From Phellopilus nigrolimitatus (lineage: Eukaryota; Basidiomycota; Agaricomycetes; Hymenochaetales; Hymenochaetaceae), in contig JAJOHG010000011.1 in assembly GCA_021029095.1 (NCBI GenBank), positions 186,001 to 250,000 on the forward strand: a stretch of DNA of 64,000 bases, in the 5' to 3' direction. Shown piece by piece: positions 20,815-31,758 of the stretch. The position numbers and the translations under genes are program-made. The notes beneath the pieces were generated by a model, which saw nothing but the letters and a program-made list of their open reading frames with translations, made no database searches and was not told the DNA's origin. Position 1 is the first letter of the stretch, and each line of letters opens with the position of its first letter.

Positions 20815-22282
20815 GTATATCGGGGCCGGGGGCCAAGACCGTTTTGCCAATCACGAAAAAGGAAAAAAAAAAAAAAAAAAAAAAAAGACAGACAGACAAA
20901 AACCAAATATGTATGAATCTCAGATGGCGCGCAGCATCTCGGTATCGGCGAGATAAGAGTTAGGCAGGAGTCGAGCCAGCCCCTCACCACATACACATAC
21001 AATACATACATACAGTACACATAACGCGAGCGATCACCGCAAGCCACCTTGCAAAAACCTTATCAGTGTCAGCAGCAGCCCAGGCACGCGCACGCACACG
21101 CAAGCTCGCGCGCCCGAGAATCCTTCTTTCTTCGAGGGTTCCTGATGCGGGCAGCACACATCCATATGTATGTTTGAATGCACAGCTAGCAACAGATTTT
21201 CGCGACAGGAAGCTGGAAGCAGCGCCCTGGCTACGCCCGCCGCCAGAAGGCACGACACATACATATCTGCATATTTGAATATTGCGTATTGCATGTGCAT
21301 GTGTGCATATTGCAAATTCTGGGCTGCAACGGGCTGCATGTGGACGCGCGCACGGCCAGCCCCTTCTGTGATGCGTGCTCGCGGGGGGTGGGCGGCGAGC
21401 GAGCGCTGTTCTGCTCTTCCGTAACATTCATTCATTCATTCATACATACATACAGAAAAGAGTGTTTTGCATACATACAAGTCCGCGCGGCAGATAGGAC
21501 TCAGAGGAGGCACTAGGCATCGGCGGCGGACCTGCGTCCGGGGGAGGGGATGATCGACGCGCTGCAGAGCCCCCCGCTGCGAAGCGAGGCTCCGGCGCCG
21601 GAGGGACCCCGGCACCGCAGACGGGCTGCGACGGGCTTCAACAGAGCCCGCGCACCCATTTCGGAGAAGCCTTCGAGCACTACACATGTCGTGTGCAGCG
21701 TTGCGACGCGCGTTTGAAAGCGGCTAGGCGCATCAGGGGGGGAGCGATGGAGCATGTGCAGCGCAGCGGTGGCCAGCCGGGTGCGTGATTTTGTATGTAC
21801 GAGGTACCTATGCGTGTACAACGTACTTGAGCGTTTACAGCTTCGCCGTGTATATATGTATGTACATAGTCAGTAAAATGTCGTAGGCATATTCGAGTAG
21901 TTACCCGGGCGCCAATAATTCATGGCACTTTGTACTCGACGGAAGCTGATTAGCCGAGGCGCTCTGGCCAACTGCAGCCGGGCGATACGCGCTTACCTCA
22001 GTGGGGGCAGACCCCGCGGACCCAGACGCGGTTCCCGGCACCGGCGATTTTGGGCAAACAGCTAGCGCTATCCGGGCACCCGTCCATGTGCTGCACGCGA
22101 TGGCACCTTCATCATCACCAGCAGCATGTCATCTACCGTATACCGTATCGCTATAAGACCTTATCGCCCCTGCCACCCCGCATCACCTCCAACTTTCCTG
22201 CCCGCGCGTCCCCGCCAGCTGCTCGTCCCCCCGCCGCCGCCGCCGCCGCCGCGCCGTGCACCCCTCGCCCCGCACGCCCCCC
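20815..22282. other. Intergenic, upstream of the peptide transporter
   Basis: No gene recognised. Contains an A run near 20864-20885, ATACATACA-type repeats near 20990-21020 and 21428-21455, and a GC-rich island near 21530-21720 that reads as Arg-rich in several frames, a composition effect. The last 200 bases upstream of 22283 are pyrimidine- and CCG-rich, as expected for the 5' untranslated region of the transporter. Confidence 0.6.
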
Positions 22283-24528
22283 ATGGCCGGTCTCCACGCC
22301 GACGACGCCGCGCTCGCCGCGCTCGCCGACATCAAGCACGCACACGACTCGTACCCCTACCCCTACCCCTACCCGCTCGACGAGAAGCAGCGCGGCACGC
22401 CGGGCGGCGGCGCCGACTCCTACGCACAGCCGTCGCTGCTCGACGCGGGCGCCGAGGCGCCCTCCGAGGAGGACCGGTACTACCTGCGCCGCGTCGCGGA
22501 CACCTTCCCCTGGAGCGCGTACCTCATCGCCTTCGTCGAGCTCGCAGAGCGCTTCTCGTACTACGGCACCACCGTCGTCTTCACCAACTTCATCCAGCAG
22601 CCCCTCCCGCCCGGCTCGCGCACCGGCGCCGGCGGCGCGGACGGTCAGAGTGCGTGCCCTCCCCCTCCTCCCTCGTCTTCCCCCTGATAGACGGCAGCGC
22701 CCCTAACTCTCCCCTCTTTTTTCTTTCCGCAGGCGGCGCGCTGAACATGGGCCAGCGCGGCTCGACGGGGCTCACGACGTTCAACAACTTCTGGGTGTAC
22801 GTCACGCCGCTCTTCGGCGCGTACATCGCGGACGCGTACTGGGGGCGCTACAAGACCATCTGCTACGCCGTCGGCGTCGCGATCGTCGGCCACGTCCTGC
22901 TCGTCGTCTCCGCGGTGCCCGCCGTGATCGGCCACAGCCAGGGCAGCCTCGCCGTCTTCGTCGTCGCGATCGTCATCATGGGCGCCGGCACCGGCGGCTT
23001 CAAGAGCAACATCTCCCCGCTCGTCGCGGAGCAGTACCGCGGCAGCCTGCGCGTCATCACCCTCAAGAGCGGTGAGCGCGTCATCGTCGACCCGACCGTC
23101 ACCGCCTCGCGCATCTACATGGCAAGCACGCCTCATTCGAAACTCTACCTATCATCTTTGCTCATCGTGCTCTTTGAAACAGTACTTCTACCTGTTTATC
23201 AACATCGGCGCCCTGGTCGGCCAAGTCAGCATGACCTACTCCGAAAAGGCAAGTGTAGCCCTTCCATCCCGCTCAACCACAAAAAAAAAAAAAAAACGCA
23301 ATCCTCACATTATATCATACACACCCGCAGTACGTCGGTTTCTGGCTCGCCTTCCTGCTCCCGACGGTCGTCTTCCTCTCCGCGCCGCTCGTGCTCTTCC
23401 TCGGGCGCAACCGCTACGTGCGCTCGCCGCCCGCGGGCTCCGTGCTCTCGAGCGCGCTGCGCATCTGGCGCTTCGCCGCGCGCAAGCGCTGGTCGCTGAA
23501 CCCCGTGCGCACCGTGCGCAACCTCAAGGCCGCCGCGTTCTGGGAGGACGCGAAGCCGAGCCGCGTCGACCGCGAGCTCGCGCTCGCGGGCGGCCGCCCG
23601 GCGTGGATGACCTGGGACGACCAGTGGGTCGACGAGGTCCGCAGGGGCTTCAAGGCCTGCGCCGTGTTCGTGTGGTTCCCGCTCTACTGTCAGTCCCCCC
23701 CCAGTCTCATTTCTGTAAAATCGGCGAGACTGACGCGCGCGCGCGCACACACAGGGCTCGCGTACAACCAGCTGAACAACAACCTGACGTCGCAGGCCGC
23801 GACGATGTCGACGCACGGGCTGCCGAACGACATCCTCTCGAACCTGGACCCCTTCGCGCTCATCATCCTCATCCCCGTGTGCGACATCCTCATCTACCCG
23901 CTGCTCGCGCGCGCGGGCATCCGCTTCACGCCGCTCAAGAAGATCACGATGGGCTTCTTCACGGGCGCGGGCGCGATGGTCTGGGCCGCCGTCGTGCAGC
24001 ACTACGTGTACAAGACGAACCCGTGCGGGTACGCCGCCGCGACGTGCGTCGACGCCGCGGGCGACGCGCTCGTGTCCCCGCTGAACGTCTGGATCCAGAC
24101 GGGCAGCTATATCCTGATCGCGCTGTCCGAGATCCTCGCGAGCATCACCGGCCTCGAGTACGCGTTCACGAAGGCGCCGCGCAACATGCGCTCCCTCGTC
24201 ATGGCCGTGTACCTCTTCACGAGTGCGATCGCGAGCGCGATCGGCGAGGCGTTCGTCTGTGAGCATACATACCATCCCCCTCTCTCTTTCTTTTTCCTCG
24301 ACCGTAATTATGTATAACCAACTAACTTGGCGTTTTTTTTTTTTTTTTCTCGCGCCAGCGCTCTCGACGGACCCGCTCCTCGTGTGGAACTACGGCGTGA
24401 TGGGCGTGATCGCGGGCGTCGCGGGCGTGCTCTTCTGGCTGTCCTTCCGGCACCTCGACGCGGAGGAGGACGCGCTCAACGAGCTCGCGCGCGGGCGCGT
24501 CGACGACGACGAGCCCGTGCCGCTCTAG
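22283..24528 (+). CDS. POT/PTR2-family proton-coupled oligopeptide transporter
   Basis: Six exons (22283-22649, 22733-23121, 23183-23248, 23331-23688, 23755-24258, 24359-24528) give about 617 aa. The signature segments are present: FVELAERFSYYGTTVVFTNF near residue 85, GAYIADAYWGRYKTI, then GTGGFKSNISPLVAEQY, and ALSEILASITGLEYAFTKAP late in the protein. About 12 hydrophobic segments are visible, as expected for the major facilitator fold. The family imports di- and tripeptides with protons across the plasma membrane. ATG 22283 has a good context (CCCCCATGG). Introns 2 and 3 must use GC donors (ATG|GCAAGC and AAG|GCAAGT) to keep the conserved RIYM|YFYLF and SEK|YVGFW junctions. The N-terminus has a PYPYPYP repeat. 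Confidence 0.93.
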
Positions 24529-25289
24529 GCGCCCCCCGGCCTCTAGAAAACACCAACCTGCGAACCTGTGTTTATGCGTCTGTCTGATTTTTGGGTGCTG
24601 CTTTTCTCTTTTCTCCTCTCTCTTCCTCACACTCTCTCGCTCTCTTTCGCTTCCTTGTTGCTTTCTTTCTCTCTTTTCTTTCTTGCCTTGTTGACGCCGC
24701 TCGTTTGGACCCCCCGCTCTAACCCTCTTCCCCTGACTTATATTTCCGCGTACGCAGCTCCGATCCCTGGCGCCGTTGTGGCGCCGGTGTATTCCCTCCT
24801 CACCCTCCCCCTTGTTCGCGCGCAGCCGCTGTAAATATTTTTCTTGGATGTAACGAGTAGCGCGGCACGGACGCGCTGTGGACTAGACATTTATATACAC
24901 TCACTCACATGCACGCGCGCGTTCTGCAAGACGGATAGATGCTCATGATGCACGACAGACTGAGAAAGCTCAATTTTTCCCCCTTTCCCTCCTGGGGGAT
25001 AGGCGGGCAGTTCATTCAAATACAGCTACAATTGAAACATCTGCGAGACGAAGCAGTACGCATACACCGGAATACAAAAAAGGGGAATATCGAAGCAAAA
25101 ACAAAACAAAACAGAACAGAACAAAACTATACAGCGTCCGCCGTCCGACGCGGTCAACGTGTCAGAGAAAAAGAGGGAGAAAAGAAAGTCCGTGAAGTAG
25201 CGTGTATAGAAAGACAACAACAAAGCGCCGGCGCTCGACGGGGGGGGGGGGGGGGGGGGGGGGGGGGACGCGGCGGGAGGGGAGGAACC
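24529..25289. other. Intergenic between convergent genes
   Basis: 3' flanks of the transporter and of the membrane protein gene. Pyrimidine-rich CTCTCTTTC stretches near 24600-24690, AACAAAACAGAAC-type repeats near 25095-25125, and a G28 run (25240-25267) just past the downstream gene's stop codon. No gene recognised. Confidence 0.65.
25240..25267. repeat. Homopolymer of 28 G
   Basis: An uninterrupted G run on the plus strand, that is, C-rich in the 3' region of the minus-strand membrane protein gene. Its length may be inexact in the assembly. G-quadruplex formation is possible. Confidence 0.9.
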
Positions 25290-27717
25290 TCAGAAGCGCG
25301 ACCCGAACTCGTCCTCCCGCGCCTTCTCCGCCTTCTCCCACGGATCGTTCTTCCCAAGCGTCGGGAGCGAAGGCAGCACGACCGAAAAGCGCTGCGCGCG
25401 CGCCACGGCCGGCGGCGGCAGCGTGACGCGCGCGAGCAGCGCACTCCCCCTCGGCCCGTCGCCCGCCGCGTCGTGCGCGTCGTACGCGGGCGGCGACGCG
25501 GGCGGCGCGGGCTGGTTGCGCGCCAAAGTCGAGCGTGCGCGACAGGCGCTCCCACACGCGCTGCTTCTCGAGATCGACATCTCCATCGCCATCCCGCGCC
25601 GCGGCGGCCGGCGGCGCGCCGACGCGCTCGAACACGCCCGGCGCAAAGTCCGCGTCCTCGAGCGCGCGCGCGACGCGCAGGTACTCCTTCAGGCCGCGGC
25701 CGAAGCGCGCGCGGCACGCGGCGCCGAGCGCGACGCTCGCGAGGAGCACGAGCTGCGCGGCGGCCGCGAGCGCCGCGAAGAAGGGCCACTGGAGCCACGT
25801 CCAGCGCCACACGCGCGAGTCGTACATCGCGGCCCAGCCGCCTCGAGGAGCGCGCCGCCGGCGAGGAAGAGCAGCAGCGCGCGCGGCTGCTCGAGGCGCA
25901 CGGCGCGCCAGCCGGCCGCGAGCCACGGCAGGAGCAGCGCGAGCGTGCCGACGAAGAGCGCGAGGTAGACGGTCGTGTGCGAGGAGATGGACGCGATTGC
26001 GCCCGTGAGGAGCTGGTCGATCCAGAGAGCGGCGGACGTGATGAGGAGGTACACGAGGAGCTGGAGGCAAGTAAAGAGACCGAGCGCGAGCTGCGTGGCG
26101 GAAAAACGAAAACAGGTTAGTCGGAATTGTGTCGATGAGCGCAGCATGATTCAGAAGAGACCTACGCGATAGATCTTGACTACGTGGTCGGGACCACCGA
26201 CGCATTGGAACGTGAATGTCGAGTACGTGCGGACAAGCCGCGTGACAAGATAGGCCAGAAGAACCAGTGCGAGGACATTCAACGCAAGGTCCGGTATCTA
26301 TAGAAGAAATAGAACACAACCCGTCGAGACGGCAGGAAATGATGGAAGGCGCAAAGTCAGACTAGAGACGAGAGAAGAGAGATAGATCAAACCTGGACTA
26401 TTGTGCGAGTTCTGAAATATCCAGGGAAGAGCTCGATACCGCATGCACCCTCGGTGAGGAGCACGCGGAAGCGCCAATTAATGTCCTGGGTGCGCCATAA
26501 CGAATATGCGGACCAGCCTGTAGAGAGTACGCGAAATGCCAAAGCAGCACAGCTTTTAAATGGACGTTGTAGACGTCATATCAACGACAAATCGTTAATA
26601 TGATGGGATGATGGCGATAGAGGTGATTTTGAAAGTCGATCGTCGAGCATTGTGAGGCGGTGCAGTCGGTGCGAGGGAGCAAGTCAGAGGGAATGTTGAG
26701 ATTGGATCGAGTTGAATGGAACAGACAGAAAGAGATAAGGTTTGGGCCACAATCAGCTTGAGCATAAAATATTCCAGAAGGACACGTACAGATGCGGAAT
26801 AGAGCCGTACATAATCTGCGATCAGTGACCAGCAAAATTCAGCTCCGCGTGTAAATCAAAAAGAAAAATGAAGTTGTTCCGACTAACCGCAAACACAGAA
26901 ATGCACAGCAGCCAGAACTCTGACCCAACAAGAGCTAGTTCTTCCCTCTTTGAGTTCTCAAGGACCTGATTTGCGTATATGAGCACTCTCGTGCATTGCG
27001 TATCCAAGAACGTTGTCTCCCCATCGTTCACGTTATTCAACGTGAGCTCTACACCCGATATGTTGCCAGAAGAGTTGTCGAGGACGGGTTGAATGAAAGC
27101 ACCTATGCCGGGCACAAGATAGCCCGTTGAGTTTGAGCTGGACAAGCCACTGGGGAGTTGAGTGGAATTCGAGCTGGCTGAAGTGTTCTGCGCGGTAGAA
27201 GACACATCCAAGTCCCATGCAAAGCCAGCTCTGCATGTTAGATTAACAATAAATGATAGCATGTGTGTGACGGACCTCTCTTTTCCAAAGCCCATTTGAT
27301 ATACCAGCAGAGCTGGTAGAGCTCGTTTCGTTACTCTGGAAGACGACCACACACGGGTCGTCCTCCCTCTCAAACGGAATTGCGTCGCAGAGCATGAGAG
27401 TAAACACTTCAACATGGGTAGTCCCATTTCTCTGTCTTGTTAACCATCCGAATTCGTTTTGAGGAGCTCCCGCGGTGGATACTATGGCGGATGCAAGGGT
27501 ATTCGCATCTGCATCGAGGGAGAAAAGAAATGATTGCACAAGCGCGTGCACGAAACAAAACACGACGCTGAACATAAAGAAAGCTATAGTGGTCTTGGTG
27601 AGGGTTATGCGAAGGTACTGTCGTATGATACAGTATATTTGAGGATAGCTTAAAAGTATGGATTTGCGAATCTTGACTAACCATTGACTTGACCCATCTT
27701 GACAGCCTATTAGCCAT
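25290..27717 (-). CDS. Conserved fungal multi-pass membrane protein, with paired frameshifts
   Basis: Seven exons (27717-27682, 27617-27305, 27228-26888, 26815-26790, 26552-26393, 26297-26166, 26090-25290) would give about 602 aa. I recognise the family only as an uncharacterised basidiomycete membrane protein. The N-terminal helix (TKTTIAFFMFSVVFCFVHAL) is followed by an extracellular-type domain with several NST/NET glycosylation sites, then FWLLCISVFA, IMYGSIPHL, GWSAYSLWRTQ, IPDLALNVLALVLLAYLVTR, more helices including ALWIDQLLTGAI and WTWLQWPFFAALAAAAQLVL, and the conserved tail LPSLPTLGKNDPWEKAEKAR. The conserved frame shifts by -1 near 25846 and back by +1 near 25530; both sides and the middle are conserved. 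This suggests two small indels (assembly error or real damage). The acceptor of exon 3 is ambiguous (CAG or CAGAG). Confidence 0.72.
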
Positions 27718-28480
27718 TTTTTATTAGCTCTCCTGCTCTCGTGTGCTGCTCGAGTCACTCCGGAGAGGCAGTGTTTTAGCGGCGTGGATGTCAGGAAAGC
27801 AGAAAAAATAGCTCTAGCTGGGCCAGAAGTAAAAGATGATCCAGCAAAAGCAAAGGCAATCGAGCCAAAGAAAGAGTGTTGAAAAGCAGACAAATGAGCG
27901 TCAAGCCGTCGGTGAGTCTCAGACGTAGGAAGAGAGAAGAAATACGAAGGAGAGGCCACGTTCAGTGGCCGCTCAATTGATTCGACCTTGAGCATGCCTT
28001 GTCTGTGAGATCGCGCTGACACGCATTGGACCCCGGAGACGCAAGCTACGAATTTTCTACTCCCTGAGGCAATTGTGCGTAAAAGTCGTACACGTACGTA
28101 TATACATACATTTGGGAGTAGTTTCTGTTTCCTTTGTAGTCAAATGCTCTCGTACGAATCAAAGACATGAGCTGCGTAATTTTCAAGCACTCACAACCCA
28201 TATTTGCGGGTTGTGGTTGATTATTTATTCGAGCAAAGTAAAGTTTACGGGGTCCTCTCCCCTATCTGAAGAACCTCTCGTCATTGTCAAGACAACTTTG
28301 TCGTCGTCCGACGAACCTTCTCTGAAGGTAAATAGGTATAATGTAAATATGAGCATCCTATCGGATGTGGACTCTCGAGTTGCTGGTCGTCCGTCGTCAG
28401 GATGGCCCTTCTAGCGGCTAGAATTTCATTCCGAACAGGAGTCACTGATTCACCGGCATGATAATTGAAAGTTAGCAGGG
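27718..28480. other. Intergenic, 5' flank of the membrane protein gene
   Basis: No gene recognised. Open frames on the minus strand between 27720 and 28020 are upstream extensions without support. The remaining DNA up to 28480 shows no motif I can name. Confidence 0.5.
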
Positions 28481-29250
28481 TTAAGCAGTGCGAGCGTTCG
28501 AAGAGTCTATCACGCTCAGATCCAGATAGCTCTGACTACCTGTCCTCGATAGACGCAGGCGCTCTGAAGATATGTTGTCGTCCGAGTCCACAGACCGAGA
28601 GCAAAATCCCAATTTGCGGAATGGAGATGCGACGATATCACACACCCGTCCGAGGGGAGAAACAGCTTTATTTGCAGGAAGAGGAGATAACTCAGTTACT
28701 GAGTCGCGGTGCCCTTCAGGGAGCACGAACCTGACCCGCTGTCGGAGTCTGCGTGACTTTGCGAGCTCAGCTTGCGTCCGTTTCGAGCTGGTGTCGCTTT
28801 GCGGTTTTTTCATAATTGAGCGCATAGGAGGGTTTGGACGCGTAGGAGCGTGATGCCGCCTCGAGCGGGGAGAGGCGCGAGAAAGGGGGTAAGGTTCGGG
28901 CGAGCGATTGGGAGAATGGGACATGTTATTTTTTGCCAGCCGTTGTCCTCTACGTAGAGAAGACGAGCTATCCGTCTGTTGCGTAGGAGAACTTGGGGTA
29001 GATCCATGGTCAACACAGGAAGCTATGCTATTGCTCGTTGAAGGGGTAATGGTTTGAGGAACAGAGCCCGGTCCCCTGTCTGTGTGCACGCCAGTTGAGG
29101 AGGACGAGATAGACCCGCCAGAGTCTGATTTGCGGATTTTACGTGCCTTACGTTTTGGGCGAGAGACCAGTTTCGCGGCATTTGGTGTCTGCGAAACGAC
29201 TTCAGAAGGATCTTCGATGTTTTCAATAAATCTCGAAGGGCCTGCACTGT
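28481..29250 (-). CDS. Ser/Pro-rich hypothetical protein
   Basis: A minus-strand frame from an acceptor near 29246 (GTGCAG) reads RFIENIEDPSEVVSQTPNAA and KLVSRPKRKARKIRKSDSGG, then a Ser/Thr-rich region, PEPYPLSRASPRSRRHHAPT, RSIMKKPQ and QRVRFVLPEGHRDSVTELSP before a stop at 28481. The basic VRF motif resembles a PP1-docking RVxF site, and the layout (disordered, SP-rich) recalls the gene at 493-1852, but no domain is recognised. The first exon could not be fixed: ATG 29321 with a short exon does not splice in a consistent phase. Coordinates of the 5' end are therefore tentative. Confidence 0.45.
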
Positions 29251-29321
29251 TGTTACAAGCGATTCATCGGAGCCTGCACAGTATAGGATGTAGAAATGAA
29301 AAGTACGCACGGATCTTTAGC

Positions 29322-30082
29322 TCTAGGCATATGTTACAGTGGGTTTCCCAGAGACAATATCCTGCCTGAAACGTAGTGATGTCTGGTTAAATTTAAATTA
29401 CATTCTGTCTTCTCAAATGCAACTTTGAATGTGCAAAGACAGCTTGCCAGCATTGATTAGTAGTGGTAGTCGACATATTTGCGTGTTCAACTTTGCACAT
29501 ATTTGACCTGAAGGTACTTGCATGTCATTGACATCAATGCATGCAGGTGCATACCGTGCCTGTCTGGTTGATGCTGCAAATGACTCGTTTAGGCTTGGAT
29601 GGAATCTCAGTGATGATACAGAACGATCAAAGTGGTTAAAAGGTCACGTGAAAATCAACTGAAAGCCAGTCGAACAACCTAGTTGTGAGCAACTAGGAAA
29701 TGAGATTGAGAAACCTGCAACTTCGATTGCGGCTGCAACACTGTTGCCTGACAATATATTAACTAGCCGTACTGAGACGACAAACAAGCCAGATGCGACG
29801 TATTTACCAGCAGCGCAGGAATTTCAAGACGGATTATGCCTTCGCCGAAAGGTCCACGGTCGAGTTCTCGGTCCTGTCATATGCAGGTAAGTATCGCAGA
29901 CTTATCCTCCTGTACGACATTGCCCGACATGCCACCCCGCGAGCCGTTTCAAAACAAGCTGAGTAGGGCTCGACGGGCGACCGATTTACGCTCGGAGACC
30001 ACGAACGTACTAGGATCTGAGTGTCCGGTTACACCGCATCCATATCTCCTGCTCGCTCTTTCATGAAATCGCATCGCTGAGA
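29322..30082. other. Intergenic, no confident gene
   Basis: About 760 bp. A short plus-strand frame starting at ATG 29794 ends at a good donor (TATGCAG|GTAAGT near 29886) but no downstream exon with recognisable sequence follows. I treat it as unsupported. Confidence 0.45.
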
Positions 30083-31398
30083 TCAAGCACGAATCCCGGT
30101 CGGTGCATTGAGAGGTGGCGAGTATGCACGTCGCGTTGTATCTTCCTCGTTCTCCCCCATTCCTTCGCTTTCTCTATCTCCACCTTTATCCCTGTCATGA
30201 TTCTGATCCTCTTCTCTCTCTTTCCGTTTCTCCTCCTCATACCACGCCAGCGCCTCCAGTACCTCGCCGAGCCCCATGTTCTCCTTTCTTGTCATGCGCA
30301 TTGCTCTTCCAAGGCCCTGGTCCTCCATTCCCTTCTCCATTCCTTCCGCTTCCCACACGGCAAGCCCATAGCGCAGGAGTGCTGCGCTGCGCGGATCTGT
30401 CGCATCTAGCAAGGCGCGGGTCTGTGCATCGATCTCGGCGTGGAGGCGACCCCATGCTCCGAGTGTTATTTCGTGCACATAGGGATGCGATGTGTAGGCG
30501 GAAAGGAGGAAGCACGACAGCGAGCCTTCGAAGTAGATGTAAGCGAGTGAGAGGCAAATTGATGTTGATTATTAGTTTTCCTTGGAGGAAAAGAAGGAAA
30601 GACGACTTGGCCACATACATATCCCACTAAGCTGCTGCTCCCTGAGCACCTGAGGTGGAGTCTGCGGATCGCGCACGTCGACAGGTGCGCCACTGACCGG
30701 GTCAACGAGGGAGTCGCCGAGGCGGTAAAGTCGTTGGCATGCTGGACAGATGCGTCCGTACTTGCGTGTCTTGTTGTACCACACGATCTGGGAGCGAGAG
30801 TCAGCTTCGGCGAACAATAACGTTCAAGATAGAAGTGTATATTAGCATGAAGGCTACGTACAAGGCAGACCTCCCGCGGCAGCACAGCTTCCAGTACGGT
30901 CAGCACCTCTTCTCTTGCAAAAGCAGCGCAGGCCGCGTCGTCAAGCGCCGGCGGCGGGCAAAAGAACGAGGAAAGGAAGGCGGCGGTGTCCTTCACGCGG
31001 GGACCGTTCCCTGGATCTGTGATGAAGGGGTTCTGGAGTAAAGAAGGTGCTGATGGCACTATGCTTTGTACAGGCTGTGAGGTAGAAGTAACATGTTGCG
31101 GCTGCTGATGTTGTGGCTCCTGGTGTTCAGCATGTTGAGCGTGTTCACGCGAGTTAATGGTCGATAGACGCGTTTTTCCCTCCCATTCCACATGGACATC
31201 ATCAAACGAGTCCTTAGACGCGTCATTACGCGTCTCTGAGTCGGTGTCTTTGAGCTGCGGCTCCTCCGCAGGTACAAGCGTATCACGGTCCGTCGGCACG
31301 TTCCGCTCGACCTCTTTCAGCACCGTCCTCTTCGCGCGTCCCTTCTCTTTCCCATTCTGCTGTTTCTTCTTCTTCTTCGAATTGCAAGGGCCGGGCAT
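30083..31398 (-). CDS. Conserved fungal protein of unknown function
   Basis: Three exons (31398-30862, 30787-30619, 30525-30083) join in frame to about 382 aa. The start MPGPCNSKKKKKQQNGKEKG is strongly basic and likely disordered, followed by a Gln/His-rich stretch (HAEHQEPQHQQPQH). The conserved-looking core is FITDPGNGPRVKDTAAFLSS, AAFAREEVLTVLEAVLPREV, then IVWYNKTRKYGRICPACQRL with a single CxxC-type pair, and GICSLSCFLLSAYTSHPYVH. The C-terminus is a charged helix (EEKRKEREEDQNHDRDKGGD). No catalytic motif or known domain is recognised. Splice sites (GTACGT, GTATGT donors) and phase are consistent, so the gene model is good even though the role is unknown. Confidence 0.72.
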
Positions 31399-31758
31399 GT
31401 TCGTCGATTGAGCGTGGGTGGAGATGTAAACAAGGGACGGTGATGGCGCTGAACGTTGAACGGGCAAGACAGCATGAGTAAACAACCGTAATTTCATAAA
31501 GCGGGCCACCTTCCTGATGCGGATGAATGTGATCGACGTCAAAACCTCCGGATAGCTGAAGCATTTGAACGCGTCCAAATAGCTTCTAAAGCTATTGAGT
31601 ACACGCCTAAAGCATTTAAAAATTAGCGGCTTTTCGCTCTGGTTGATAAGGTCAGCAATACTAAGGGTTTTATGCAGTACTTAGTGATACCACTCCATTG
31701 ATATGTGCTATTTCCGATATAAAAGCTGTCGATTCGGATCCTCTGGCTCACCAGAGTC
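31399..31758. other. Divergent intergenic stretch
   Basis: About 360 bp between the minus-strand hypothetical gene and the plus-strand pseudogene. A TTCCGATATAAAAGCTG sequence near 31708-31724 looks like a TATA element placed about 40 bp upstream of the pseudogene ATG. Confidence 0.5.

Noticed and set aside
21436..21821. Arg/Ser-rich frames upstream of the transporter
   Set aside because: GC-rich composition in several frames, with no conserved motif, start context or splice structure.
25162..26319. A long alternative minus-strand frame as a separate gene
   Set aside because: It is part of the membrane protein gene; only its middle part (about 25845-25530) is the conserved frame.
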